From: Leptospiraceae bacterium
Lineage (GTDB): Bacteria > Spirochaetota > Leptospiria > Leptospirales > Leptospiraceae
Length of the DNA: 64,000 bases
NCBI GenBank assembly: GCA_017996175.1
Contig: JAGOHK010000012.1
Span: forward strand, 1-64,000
Direction: 5' to 3'
The first letter of the stretch is position 1, and each line of letters opens with the position of its first letter. The position numbers and the translations under genes are program-made. Below, one piece after another: positions 15,603 to 24,573 of this stretch. Below the pieces are notes generated by a model. The model was not told the DNA's origin, did no database searches, and saw only the letters and a list, made by a program, of their open reading frames with translations.

Positions 15603-16849
15603 TCGTCTTCGTTTTGAATAAGTCTCGCTCCCGCCTGAAAGGAAATATAACTCCAAATCCATGTAATCAAAATAGACACTTTATTTTTAAATCCCACTTG
15701 GTAAAATAGATGGATAACTAGCCACCCAAGCCAACCTACAAATCCGGATAATCTAAGTTTACCCATCTCTGCAACAGCGTCCATTCGACCGATAGTCGCC
15801 ATACTACCTTTATCAAAGTATTGAAATGCCTTTCGTTCTTTTCCCTTGATTTCATTCATAATGACATCTGCCACATAACGTCCCTGTTGCATGGCAACCG
15901 GTGAAACTCCAGGAAGTGGACGCTCTAACCCTTCGCTAAAATTCGCCATGTCTCCGATGCAAAAAATTTCAGGATTACTAGGAATTGCGCAATATTTATC
16001 TACAATTACTCTGCCTGACTTATCCAACTCTACTCCTAACTTCGCCGAAAACGGATTAGCCGCAACTCCAGCCGCCCAAATAATATTGTTCGATTTAATA
16101 ATTTCAGAACCAATATGGACTCCTTCTTCGTCAATATCTGTCACGCGGGTATTTAACCTAACGTCCACACCACGTTTGACTAATTCTTTACGGGCTACCT
16201 CAGATGATTTTTCCGAAAAAGAAGGAAGTAATCTCGATCCACCTTCTATAAGAGTAATTTTACTTAAAGAAGAATCAATAAAACGAAAATCATTTCGAAT
16301 AATTTGATGCGACAACTCGGCAATAGCCCCAGAAAGTTCAACTCCAGTCGGACCACCACCAATCACTACATAGTTTAAAAGTTCCGCTACTTTTGCTGGA
16401 TTGGTTTCGAGTTCTGCTCTTTCAAAAGAAACCAAAATATTTTTTCTAACCTTTAGCGCATCACTTAGATTTTTCATTCCAGGGGCAAACTTTTTCCAAT
16501 GATCATTTCCGAAATAACTAGTCCTCGCGCCCATAGCAAGAATCAAATAATCATATTGAATGGTAGTATGCTCTAGATGCAGTTTTTTATGCTCTTTATT
16601 TATTTCTGTCAATTCTGACATGATAATCGAAATATTTTGCAAATCAGTAGTGATGGAGCGAGTGGGAATTGCAATATCCGCAGGACTTAGAACAGAGCTT
16701 GCTACTTGATAAAGAAGTGGTTGAAACAAATGGTGATTATTCTTATCGACTACCGTAACTTTAATTCCTTTTCGGTTTCCTAATTTTTTAGCCGCTTGTA
16801 AACCGGCAAACCCGGCACCAACGATTACTACGTGTTTCTCTTCTGCCAT
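15599..16849 (-). CDS. ndh: Type II NADH dehydrogenase (NDH-2)
   Basis: A 416-residue single-subunit flavoprotein that passes electrons from NADH to quinone without pumping protons. The FAD-binding motif is V-I-V-G-A-G-F-A-G-L at the N-terminus, the NADH-binding motif is V-V-I-G-G-G-P-T-G-V-E near the middle, and the second FAD contact is C-I-G-D-M-A. A hydrophobic C-terminal helix (W-L-G-W-L-V-I-H-L-F-Y-Q) would dock it to the membrane. The phosphatase gene lies three bases upstream, so they share a transcript. Confidence 0.92.
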   Translation of the reverse strand: MAEEKHVVIVGAGFAGLQAAKKLGNRKGIKVTVVDKNNHHLFQPLLYQVASSVLSPADIAIPTRSITTDLQNISIIMSELTEINKEHKKLHLEHTTIQYDYLILAMGARTSYFGNDHWKKFAPGMKNLSDALKVRKNILVSFERAELETNPAKVAELLNYVVIGGGPTGVELSGAIAELSHQIIRNDFRFIDSSLSKITLIEGGSRLLPSFSEKSSEVARKELVKRGVDVRLNTRVTDIDEEGVHIGSEIIKSNNIIWAAGVAANPFSAKLGVELDKSGRVIVDKYCAIPSNPEIFCIGDMANFSEGLERPLPGVSPVAMQQGRYVADVIMNEIKGKERKAFQYFDKGSMATIGRMDAVAEMGKLRLSGFVGWLGWLVIHLFYQVGFKNKVSILITWIWSYISFQAGARLIQNEDD

Positions 16850-16852
16850 CGG

Positions 16853-17383
16853 TTACTCCTCGTATTCCTCTACTACTTCACTTGAAATATTATGATTTTG
16901 TAAAATCCAATCTAAAAAGCCCAAAGATGACCTTTCTACAATATCTTGTACATGCTCAAACCCTGATACTTCATCATAGTATGGATCTGGTACATCTGGC
17001 TCTCCTTTCACTGTTGAATCAAATTTTCGAAACTTCATTACTTTTTGTTTTTGACTCTCATCCCGTGCCATAGAAATTATATTTCGATAATTGGAATTGT
17101 CCATTGCAAGTATATAGTCAAATTTTTTGAAATCGGATGACTCAAATTGACGACAGTGATGAGTGAGGGTAATACCTCTTTCCCTCGCAACTAACCTAGT
17201 TGTTTCATGTGGCAGTTCTCCCACATGATAATCAGCAGTTCCGGCAGAGTCTATTTCGAATAAATCTTCTAACCCTTTTTTCTGGACAAGGTGTTTGAAT
17301 GCACCCTCCGCAGCAGGCGAGCGGCAAATATTACCAAGGCATACAAATAAAACTTTTATTTTATTGTTCAAAATTTCAACCAC
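16853..17383 (-). CDS. Low-molecular-weight protein-tyrosine phosphatase
   Basis: The active-site loop V-C-L-G-N-I-C-R-S-P has nucleophile Cys15 and Arg21, and the acid is in D-P-Y-Y. The length of 176 residues is normal with a short acidic C-terminal tail. Family members dephosphorylate protein tyrosines, often on capsule kinases, or arginine in some bacteria; no kinase partner is visible here. It is directly upstream of ndh with a three-base gap. Confidence 0.93.
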   Translation of the reverse strand: MVEILNNKIKVLFVCLGNICRSPAAEGAFKHLVQKKGLEDLFEIDSAGTADYHVGELPHETTRLVARERGITLTHHCRQFESSDFKKFDYILAMDNSNYRNIISMARDESQKQKVMKFRKFDSTVKGEPDVPDPYYDEVSGFEHVQDIVERSSLGFLDWILQNHNISSEVVEEYEE

Positions 17384-17412
17384 GTCTTACAAATTTATAC
17401 AGATAATGCTTT

Positions 17413-17724
17413 TTAAATAATCGCAAGCACTTTTCGTTCTTTTACAATTTGAATTTCAGCACCTAAATAATTCAAAATCTTTTTTAAAGTATCTATTCTC
17501 GGATTTTCTTTTCCGCTTCTGATTAATGTGATTGTTTTGGTTGAAATATTTAATGCCTTTGCAAGTTCTCGAACCGAAAGTTCATCATCTTGCATAAGTG
17601 AATGCACCAATTCAGAAATCAGGAAATTTTTATAACCTTCTTCAAAGGCTTTCTTTTTCTTGGGATCTTTCAATTCATCGTTTAAGACTTTTCTAAAAGA
17701 AATTGTTTTTGCTTTAACTTTCAT
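17413..17724 (-). CDS. HigA/XRE-type antitoxin, apparently orphaned
   Basis: A 103-residue protein with a central helix-turn-helix (V-R-E-L-A-K-A-L-N-I-S-T-K-T-I-T-L-I-R-S-G) and a C-terminal L-N-Y-L-G-A-E-I extension, as in HigA-type antitoxins. ATG at 17724 follows AAGGAGG. Its start overlaps the end of the upstream toxin frame, the normal higBA layout, but the toxin is broken. The antitoxin looks intact and may still repress the promoter at 17977-18006. Confidence 0.8.
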   Translation of the reverse strand: MKVKAKTISFRKVLNDELKDPKKKKAFEEGYKNFLISELVHSLMQDDELSVRELAKALNISTKTITLIRSGKENPRIDTLKKILNYLGAEIQIVKERKVLAII

Positions 17725-17972
17725 ATTCCCTCCTTGCGATTCGAGCTTTTTCTAATTCTCTTGCAGGTATTTTCTGATCTTTTTTTATAAATCCATGCGT
17801 TAAAATAATCCGTATTGAATTTTGTTGGATCAGAAATTGCTCCAAACTCTTCCATCCGAGTAAAAAGAAACTGAAACTTATTTTTAATTTTATCATCCAG
17901 ACTATTATAAAACTCTAAAGCTGGACTTTTACCATTTTCCCTGACTAAAAACTCTATTACCCTTTTCACCAA
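17714..17972 (-). pseudogene. HigB/RelE-type toxin, internally deleted and frameshifted
   Basis: Frame one gives the normal toxin start (V-I-E-F-L-V-R-E-N-G-K-S-P-A-L-E-F-Y) up to D-P-T-K-F-N-T. The family C-terminus (I-I-L-T-H-G-F-I-K-K, then P-A-R-E-L-E-K-A and R-R-E-Y) is present but in another frame, starting almost at once around 17830. The central strands, roughly 25 residues that normally hold catalytic basic residues, are absent. Frame one runs on into 20-odd unrelated residues. A deletion that also shifted the frame explains all of this, so no active toxin is expected. Confidence 0.75.
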
Positions 17973-17976
17973 GTGT

Positions 17977-18006
17977 AGTATAAAAGGGATACACTGATTT
18001 GGTCAA
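17977..18006 (-). promoter_or_regulatory. Promoter of the higBA remnant
   Basis: On the minus strand, TTGACC (18006-18001) and TATACT (17982-17977) are 18 bases apart. The toxin GTG at 17969 lies seven bases after the -10 box, so the transcript would be nearly leaderless. AGTGTA and TACACT form a small inverted repeat around the -10 box. Confidence 0.5.
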
Positions 18007-18041
18007 CTAAAATTTAAAATAATAAAGACTGTTACATAAAT

Positions 18042-18190
18042 CCTTTGGTGTTATCGCCGCACATTCGATACAAAATGAATCTGCATTATAAAGTCCGGTC
18101 ACTGAGCTTAGTCGAATCCATGAAATTTATTACATCTTCACGCAATAAATTTTGTATCGAAGTGCCCGCAAGGACAAAACGCCGCAAATC
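18042..18190. repeat. Dispersed inverted repeat with CACTGAGC...TCGAA motif
   Basis: TTCGATACAAAAT (18064-18076) and ATTTTGTATCGAA (18149-18161) are perfect 13-base inverted arms about 72 bases apart. Inside lies CACTGAGCTTAGTCGAA, related to blocks at 131-150 and 57363-57382. It occupies most of the gap upstream of apt. I see no gene in it. Confidence 0.6.
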
Positions 18191-18261
18191 CCTTCCCTAA
18201 ATTTCTGATTTACGAAATGAAAAACTTTTCAAAACTGGTAGTAACAAAAGGAAGTAAAAAC

Positions 18262-18795
18262 ATGTCTATCGTTAAATCAAAAATTAGAACTATCCCGAAT
18301 TGGCCAAAACCTGGAATTATGTTTAGAGACATCACATCTCTCATACTCGACCCAGAAGGACTTGCGCTTACGATAGGCACTTTCGTAGCACGTTATGAAA
18401 AACAAGGAATCACAAAAGTAGCCGCTATAGAAGCAAGAGGATTTATTACAGGAGCAGCACTTGCTTTCCAGCTAGGAGTAGGACTTGTTCCTATTCGTAA
18501 AAAAGGAAAACTACCCGGAGAAACTCTCAAACAAGAATACGCTCTCGAATATGGAACGGACGTTGTCGAAATTCACAAAGACTCAATCGTTCCAGGTGAT
18601 AAAGTTCTCATTATGGATGATTTAATCGCTACAGGTGGAACTCTAGGAGCGGCAATTCAGCTTATCCGCGCTTTGGGTGGGGAAATCCATGAAGCCGGGG
18701 TAATTATTGATTTGCCTGAACTGGGTGGAGCCAAAATTATAAAAGAAAAATTCGGCGTTGATGTCTACGCCATTTGTGAATTCGAAGGTCACTGA
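18262..18795 (+). CDS. apt: Adenine phosphoribosyltransferase
   Basis: Apt converts adenine and PRPP to AMP in purine salvage. The protein has the A-I-E-A-R-G-F block, the P-G-E-T adenine-side loop and the PRPP motif [13 protein letters not shown]. From ATG 18262 it is 177 residues, the usual size; that ATG follows AAGGAAG at seven bases, whereas an upstream in-frame ATG at 18217 has no such site. Adenine released in methylthioadenosine breakdown could be a substrate, linking it loosely with the mtn genes, which is inference. Confidence 0.95.
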   Translation: MSIVKSKIRTIPNWPKPGIMFRDITSLILDPEGLALTIGTFVARYEKQGITKVAAIEARGFITGAALAFQLGVGLVPIRKKGKLPGETLKQEYALEYGTDVVEIHKDSIVPGDKVLIMDDLIATGGTLGAAIQLIRALGGEIHEAGVIIDLPELGGAKIIKEKFGVDVYAICEFEGH

Positions 18796-18815
18796 TTCTT
18801 TAACTCTGCCAATCT

Positions 18816-19220
18816 TTAAAATGGATTTAATACGCTTACTCCGCACTCGGAAAAATCTTTCGTGTTGCGGGTAACAAGAATTAACCCATTAGAAATTGCG
18901 GTAGCGGCAATGAGCATATCCGCCTGAGTGCGACTTTTGCCTTTTGATTCTTGTTTTGCCCGCAAGTTTCCTGCGAGCTTTGCAATTTTTTCGTCAATAC
19001 CTAGAACGATAGGAGGCAGAGACAATAAAGCAGACCACCATTTCCATAAATGTTTTCTTTGATTTGTTGGAAGTCTCTCAATTCCAAATTCAATTTCTTC
19101 GATAGTGACAACACTTAAAGTAATTTCATCTAGAGATTCGAAAAATTCTATTACAGAAGGATTTGGTATCTTTCGGGCAAGCTCCGAAACTACATTGGTA
19201 TCTAAGAGATATTTACTCAA
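18816..19220 (-). CDS. PIN-domain toxin (VapC/FitB family)
   Basis: A 134-residue PIN nuclease with Y-L-L-D-T-N-V-V-S-E (first Asp), T-I-E-E-I-E-F-G (Glu), Q-A-D-M-L-I-A-A-T-A (third Asp) and T-R-N-T-K-D-F near the end. The FitB-like form usually cleaves RNA. It starts six bases after the antitoxin stop in the same operon and is convergent with apt. Confidence 0.88.
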   Translation of the reverse strand: MSKYLLDTNVVSELARKIPNPSVIEFFESLDEITLSVVTIEEIEFGIERLPTNQRKHLWKWWSALLSLPPIVLGIDEKIAKLAGNLRAKQESKGKSRTQADMLIAATAISNGLILVTRNTKDFSECGVSVLNPF

Positions 19221-19226
19221 GCGATT

Positions 19227-19505
19227 TTAGTTGAAGTCTGGGTTAGGGCGAGATTTTCGATTGGAGGTGGGTAGTTTTTTCGGGAAATGCGACCTGAGAT
19301 TTTTAGAGAGTTCAAGAAAGTCTTTTAATTTTGTGCGGGGTTGACTATCGCTTTCTATCTTTAGGAGTTTTTCGTAAGATTTTTTACTGAGAATGACTCC
19401 TATTTCTTTTCCACGGCTAGAAATAAACTGGGGGCTAATCTCTGCTTGGTGTAAAACCTCGGAAAATCGGGACTTTGCTTGTGCCACGTTGAAATAATTA
19501 TTCAT
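19227..19505 (-). CDS. Phd/YefM-type antitoxin
   Basis: A 92-residue protein with the Phd/YefM N-terminal fold, Y-F-N-V-A-Q-A-K-S-R-F-S-E-V-L and then E-I-G-V-I-L-S-K-K-S-Y-E-K-L, and a basic disordered tail. ATG at 19505 is preferred because GGAGG lies six bases before it; the ATG two codons earlier would be only one base from that site. It neutralises the PIN toxin downstream and probably represses the promoter through the palindrome at 19517-19546. Confidence 0.85.
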   Translation of the reverse strand: MNNYFNVAQAKSRFSEVLHQAEISPQFISSRGKEIGVILSKKSYEKLLKIESDSQPRTKLKDFLELSKNLRSHFPKKLPTSNRKSRPNPDFN

Positions 19506-19516
19506 AGTCATCCTCC

Positions 19517-19563
19517 ATAGTCATATAATACTTCCATTATGACTATATAGAAATCTATGTCAA
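19517..19563 (-). promoter_or_regulatory. Promoter and operator of the second vapBC-like pair
   Basis: On the minus strand TTGACA (19563-19558) and CATAAT (19541-19536) are 16 bases apart. The -10 box lies inside a perfect inverted repeat, ATAGTCATA/TATGACTAT (arms 19538-19546 and 19517-19525, 12-base spacer). A further ATAGTCAT copy overlaps the start codon region. Confidence 0.65.
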
Positions 19564-19739
19564 GTAAGTATTTTGCGACAGTTCGACCTTATTCAGTATG
19601 GTTTGCCACAGAAGCACTGAGACATAGATAATTTTGGGAATAGACTCTCTAGAAATTCTCCACATCTTTAGTGATAGCGTGTCTCTTTTGCAAAATAGGT
19701 CTAGACAATTGGCTTTAGACTACTATCATTGAAATTAGA

Positions 19740-20714
19740 ATGAGTTATGACCCGAAAGAATTAGTCCAAGGAATTTTAGAAGGAAACAGACGAGCCCTCG
19801 CAAAGTCTATTACCCTCGTAGAAAGTAGCCGTGAGGAAGATGCAAAACTAGCCGATGAAATTCTTTCTGGAATATCAAAAAAACATACTTCTTCTATTCG
19901 TATTGGAATTAGCGGAGTTCCGGGTGCTGGTAAGTCCACATTCATTGAAGCATTTGGAATGTATGTAATTTCGCAAGGGAAAAAAGTTGCCGTTCTTGCA
20001 GTAGACCCTACCTCTCCTATTACCGGTGGAAGTATTCTAGGGGATAAGACTCGTATGCCGGAACTAACACAAAGTATGAATGCATTTATCCGCCCTTCTC
20101 CGACAAGTGGAAATCTTGGTGGTGTAACTCGCAAAACAAAAGATACAATTCTTTTATGTGAAGCGGCTGGTTACGAAGTAATCATTGTGGAAACAGTTGG
20201 TGTAGGGCAATCAGAAGTAGCCGTTGCTGATATGACAGATATATTTTTACTACTCTTACTTGCTGGTGCTGGAGATGAATTGCAAGGAATCAAAAAAGGC
20301 ATTATGGAAATGGCTGATCTTATCTTAATTAATAAAGCAGACGGAGCCAATAAAATCAATGCCGAAAATGCACGGCATGAATTCGAAAATGCGCTTCGTT
20401 TATTTAAACCCAAATACAAATACTGGACATCTCCCGTTCTTACAATTAGTTCTCTTTTAAAAATTGGGATTCCTGAAGTATGGGAAAAAATTCAGAACTT
20501 TGTGACTGCATCCGGTGGACAAATTACTATTAACCGCAAAACTCAATACGATAAATGGCTCTGGTCTTATTTACAAAATAAAATTTACTACGAAATACAG
20601 CATTTAAAAGAAAACAATCCTCTCATTTCAAAATTGCAAAACGATGTAAAAGAAAATAGAATTTCAATTAGAACCGCAGTAGAATCTATACTTCAGGAGT
20701 ATAAAAAATCATGA
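19740..20714 (+). CDS. meaB: MeaB/ArgK-type G3E GTPase
   Basis: A 324-residue GTPase that loads or protects adenosylcobalamin in methylmalonyl-CoA mutase or related mutases. The P-loop is G-V-P-G-A-G-K-S-T, followed by the family's D-P-T-S-P-I-T-G-G-S-I-L-G-D, E-T-V-G-V-G-Q-S-E and the base-recognition N-K-A-D. No mutase gene is in the window, so the client enzyme must be elsewhere. Its stop overlaps the ATG of the next gene by four bases (ATGA), giving an operon of meaB, a von Willebrand lipoprotein and the ammonium transporter fusion. Confidence 0.9.
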   Translation: MSYDPKELVQGILEGNRRALAKSITLVESSREEDAKLADEILSGISKKHTSSIRIGISGVPGAGKSTFIEAFGMYVISQGKKVAVLAVDPTSPITGGSILGDKTRMPELTQSMNAFIRPSPTSGNLGGVTRKTKDTILLCEAAGYEVIIVETVGVGQSEVAVADMTDIFLLLLLAGAGDELQGIKKGIMEMADLILINKADGANKINAENARHEFENALRLFKPKYKYWTSPVLTISSLLKIGIPEVWEKIQNFVTASGGQITINRKTQYDKWLWSYLQNKIYYEIQHLKENNPLISKLQNDVKENRISIRTAVESILQEYKKS

Positions 20715-22438
20715 GCGCAAAATCTATAGTAAACAGAACATTTACCCTAACGTTTTTAACTTTCTTATTATCTATTAGCCTTTTGATTTCTTGCGGACAA
20801 TCCGAAAAGAAAGAGTATCCAAGGACTACAACTCATAAGGAGTATTCATCTACTCCAGTTGCAACAGACGGGCAAACGATAAACCAGCCAGCAAGAGAGC
20901 AAAATAGACATTATCCAACATCTCCATCTAAATCAGGAATAAAATCGAAAGACAAAAAGCAAGGCAATGTAGCGGGTAAGGGCGAACAACTCCCGCCTGG
21001 GTATAAAGACGTTGATTATAATACTGAACAATATGATAAAATAACAGACAACCCATTTTTAGATGTAAAACAAAATCCACTTTCTACTTTTTCGATAGAT
21101 GTGGATACTGCTTCGTATGCAAACGTTAGACGTTATTTAAATAGTGGATCACTCCCGCCGAAAGATGCCGTTAGAATTGAAGAATTAATCAATTACTTCT
21201 CTTACAATTATGCAGAGCCAGAAGGCAAAGCACCATTTTCCGTTGCAACTGAAATTTCTACAGCCCCGTGGAAACCTGAAAACTACTTAATGAAAATCGC
21301 TCTCAAAGGAATTTCCATTGAAAAGAAAAATATTCCTCCTCGAAACTTAGTATTCCTCATGGACGTATCTGGATCGATGCTTACTCCAGACAAATTGCCA
21401 TTAGTCAAACAAGGACTTAAATTATTACTGAGCGAATTGACAGAAAAAGATAAAATTTCTATTGTTGTTTATGCAGGCGCAAGCGGTCTTGCACTTGAAC
21501 CAACTTCTGGCGACAAAAAGGAAAAAATTGCAGAGGCACTTGACGCAATGGAAGCGGGTGGTTCCACAAATGGAGGAGCAGGAATCCAACTTGCGTATAA
21601 AATAGCCCGTCAAAATTTCCAGAAAGGTGGGATTAATCGTGTTATCCTCGCAACAGATGGAGACTTTAACGTAGGGATTTCCAGTCAGGGAGAATTAATT
21701 CGCCTAATAGAAAAAGAACGAGAATCAGGAGTATTTTTAACTGTCCTTGGTTTTGGCACTGGAAATATAAAAGACACTACAATGGAGCAACTTGCTAACA
21801 AGGGTAATGGAAATTATGCGTATATAGACTCGCTAATGGAAGCAAGAAAAGTGCTCGTCACTCAATCTGGTGGAACGTTAGTCACTATCGCAAAAGATGT
21901 TAAACTCCAACTAGAATTTAATCCCAAGTATATAAAATCTTACCGACTTATTGGATATGAGAATCGCCTACTCCGTAATGAAGATTTTAACGATGATAAA
22001 AAAGATGCAGGTGAAATTGGCTCTGGGCATTATGTTACCGCCTTATACGAATTATCCCCCACACAAAATAAATCATCCACTCCACCTGTTGACCCTTTAA
22101 AATACCAAGACGATCGAAAAAATTCGAAAGCCTCGGATTCGGATGAAATTTTAACCATAAAATTTAGATACAAGGAACCAAATGGAAATAAAAGTTCTCT
22201 GCTCAGTTTTCCAATTCAGTATAATATTTTGGATTTTGGACAAACTTCGAATGATTTTCGTTTTGCCTCATCAGTGGCAGCCTTCGGAATGTTACTTCGA
22301 GATTCTGAATACAAAGGGAAAGCAAATTGGAAAGATACTTATGAACTAGCTAAAAAGTCTCTCGGACAAGATAAAGAAGGATACCGTAGCGAATTTGTAC
22401 AATTAGTAGAGAAGGCAAAGAGTCTTTCGAAAAAATAA
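20711..22438 (+). CDS. Von Willebrand factor type A lipoprotein (YfbK-like)
   Basis: A 575-residue protein with a lipoprotein signal ending L-L-I-S-C-G, a low-complexity linker, the family N-terminal domain (N-P-F-L-D-V, F-S-I-D-V-D-T-A-S-Y), and a vWA domain with an intact metal site D-V-S-G-S-M near the middle, then a C-terminal DUF3520-like region. Proteins of this kind are anchored in the envelope and bind other proteins through the metal site. The gene overlaps meaB by four bases and ends one base before the transporter gene. Confidence 0.88.
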   Translation: MSAKSIVNRTFTLTFLTFLLSISLLISCGQSEKKEYPRTTTHKEYSSTPVATDGQTINQPAREQNRHYPTSPSKSGIKSKDKKQGNVAGKGEQLPPGYKDVDYNTEQYDKITDNPFLDVKQNPLSTFSIDVDTASYANVRRYLNSGSLPPKDAVRIEELINYFSYNYAEPEGKAPFSVATEISTAPWKPENYLMKIALKGISIEKKNIPPRNLVFLMDVSGSMLTPDKLPLVKQGLKLLLSELTEKDKISIVVYAGASGLALEPTSGDKKEKIAEALDAMEAGGSTNGGAGIQLAYKIARQNFQKGGINRVILATDGDFNVGISSQGELIRLIEKERESGVFLTVLGFGTGNIKDTTMEQLANKGNGNYAYIDSLMEARKVLVTQSGGTLVTIAKDVKLQLEFNPKYIKSYRLIGYENRLLRNEDFNDDKKDAGEIGSGHYVTALYELSPTQNKSSTPPVDPLKYQDDRKNSKASDSDEILTIKFRYKEPNGNKSSLLSFPIQYNILDFGQTSNDFRFASSVAAFGMLLRDSEYKGKANWKDTYELAKKSLGQDKEGYRSEFVQLVEKAKSLSKK

Positions 22439-22439
22439 A

Positions 22440-24569
22440 ATGCTAAAAACAAACTTCGACATACTCTGGATGATTATTTGTTCGGGTCTTGTATTTTTTA
22501 TGCAAGCTGGGTTTCTATGCTTAGAGTCTGGACTTACTAGAACAAAAAATTCAATCAACGTTGCAATTAAAAATATTACCGATTTTGGAATTGCTACCTT
22601 AGTTTTTTACTCGGTTGGATTCGGACTTATGTATGGATCAAGTAACAATGGCTGGATTGGAATTGATAATTTTTTCCCTACCTTTTCTATTGAACACCCA
22701 GAAACTCCTGTATTTTTTTTATTTCAACTTATGTTTTGTGGAACTGCGGCGACTATCGTATCTGGTGCAGTTGCCGAAAGAATGAAATTTGGAGCCTATT
22801 TAATAGTAACCGCAGTTATATCATCTACAATCTATCCAATTTTCGGGCATTGGGCTTGGGGAAAAAACCTTGGCGATTGGACAAGTATTACTGGCTGGCT
22901 TGGCAAAAAGGGTTTTATTGATTTTGCTGGTTCAACAGTAGTTCATAGCATTGGGGGATGGGTCGGACTTGTAGCAATGACGATTATCGGTAGCCGCGCT
23001 GGCAAATACGGCAACGACGGATCTGTTAGAAATATTACAGGACACAATCTTCCAATAGCAATGCTTGGAACTCTCATTCTATGGTTCGGTTGGATTGGAT
23101 TTAATGGAGGTAGTACACTTGCCTTCTCTGCGAAAATTCCAAGTATTATCGCAAATACAATGTTAGCCGCAGCAGGTGGAATGGCATCTGCACTCATCTA
23201 CGGTTGGATTCGACTTAAATATGCAGAGGCTACTCTACCACTAAATGGTGCTTTGGCAGGTTTAGTTGCAATTACCGCATCCTGTCATGCAGTAACACCG
23301 TTTGAATCAATGATTATCGGTTGTTTTGCAGGAATTTTAATGTTTGAAACCAGGCTTCTTTTAGATAGATTAAAATTAGATGATGCGGTGGGGGCAATTC
23401 CTGTTCACCTCACCGGCGGAATTTGGGGAACTTTAGCAGTTGGAATTTTCGGAAATTTAGAAATTTTATCAACCGGACTAAGTAGATTTGAGCAAATTCA
23501 AATACAAGCGATAGGCGTTATATCATGTGCTGGACTTGCTTTTGGATTAAGTTCTATTTTATTAGGATCCATAAATCGCTTTTACAGGCTTCGAGTATCT
23601 GAGCCAAATGAATACCAAGGGTTAAATTACGCAGAACATAGAGCAACCACTGAATTAACTGACTTATTTTTAGAAATGGAATACCAAAAAAGAACAGGCG
23701 ACTTGAGTAAAAATGTATCCATAGAACCTTTCACGGAAGTAGGTCAAATCGCAGAACGATACAACCTGGTATTAGATAAAATTCGAACCAATATAAAAGA
23801 AAAGGAAGACTTAACAAAGCAGTTAGAGTTAAATTTAAATTTAATTCAAAGCGATCTTTCTACTGCCAGAAAAATTCAATCCAGTATTCTATCACAAGCA
23901 GATAAAAGAATGGGAGAATTAGAGATTACGGTTCGTTATCTTCCACTTACGGAAGTTGGTGGAGATTTCTTTGATATCACGGAGCTTCGTCCTGGTCTTG
24001 TAAGAGTATTTCTAGCAGATGCAACAGGTCATGGTGTGCAAGCGGCATTAATCACAATGGCAATTAAAACAATTTACGAATCTTTAAAAAGAGGGATATA
24101 CAGTGTACATGAACTTCTTTATTATTTGAATAATGAATTTTTACATTCGTTCCAAAATCTGAACCAATTCTTTACTTGCATCATAGTAGATATTGATACA
24201 AATAAAAATAAAATTCGTTATTCTTCTGCAGGTCATCCTCCCCAGTTTTTAATTCATAAAAATGAGATTCTGAAATTAGAGAAAACAGGTCGAATTGTAG
24301 GTGCTCTTACTAAAACACAGTATACTTCAAGGGAAGAAGAATTTCACTTAGACAGCGGATTACTTCTATTTACCGACGGTTTAACTGAGGAGTGGAACGC
24401 AGAAAAAGATGAGTTTGGTGAAGAAAGGGTGGAAGAGTTAATCACAAATTCTAAAGCTATTCCAATCGGACAATATGTCGATGAAATTTTGAGAGCACAA
24501 AAGCGGTTTATGGGCGGTATTCCCGCCCAAGATGATATTTCTGTGATTGGGATTCATAGAAAACTCTAG
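22440..24569 (+). CDS. Ammonium transporter fused to a SpoIIE/PP2C phosphatase
   Basis: A 709-residue fusion. Residues 1 to about 390 form an Amt domain with eleven membrane segments. It keeps the recruitment Asp161 and the twin pore histidines His169 and His323, so conduction is plausible. About 400-470 is a linker with a HAMP-like and coiled-coil character. About 475-709 is a PP2C-type SpoIIE phosphatase with G-G-D-F-F-D (Asp509), A-D-A-T-G-H-G (Asp527), S-S-A-G-H-P-P and a final Q-D-D-I-S. The natural reading is an ammonium transceptor whose cytoplasmic phosphatase output responds to ammonium; targets could be anti-sigma antagonist (STAS) proteins. It ends the meaB operon. Confidence 0.92.
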   Translation: MLKTNFDILWMIICSGLVFFMQAGFLCLESGLTRTKNSINVAIKNITDFGIATLVFYSVGFGLMYGSSNNGWIGIDNFFPTFSIEHPETPVFFLFQLMFCGTAATIVSGAVAERMKFGAYLIVTAVISSTIYPIFGHWAWGKNLGDWTSITGWLGKKGFIDFAGSTVVHSIGGWVGLVAMTIIGSRAGKYGNDGSVRNITGHNLPIAMLGTLILWFGWIGFNGGSTLAFSAKIPSIIANTMLAAAGGMASALIYGWIRLKYAEATLPLNGALAGLVAITASCHAVTPFESMIIGCFAGILMFETRLLLDRLKLDDAVGAIPVHLTGGIWGTLAVGIFGNLEILSTGLSRFEQIQIQAIGVISCAGLAFGLSSILLGSINRFYRLRVSEPNEYQGLNYAEHRATTELTDLFLEMEYQKRTGDLSKNVSIEPFTEVGQIAERYNLVLDKIRTNIKEKEDLTKQLELNLNLIQSDLSTARKIQSSILSQADKRMGELEITVRYLPLTEVGGDFFDITELRPGLVRVFLADATGHGVQAALITMAIKTIYESLKRGIYSVHELLYYLNNEFLHSFQNLNQFFTCIIVDIDTNKNKIRYSSAGHPPQFLIHKNEILKLEKTGRIVGALTKTQYTSREEEFHLDSGLLLFTDGLTEEWNAEKDEFGEERVEELITNSKAIPIGQYVDEILRAQKRFMGGIPAQDDISVIGIHRKL

Positions 24570-24573
24570 ATAT

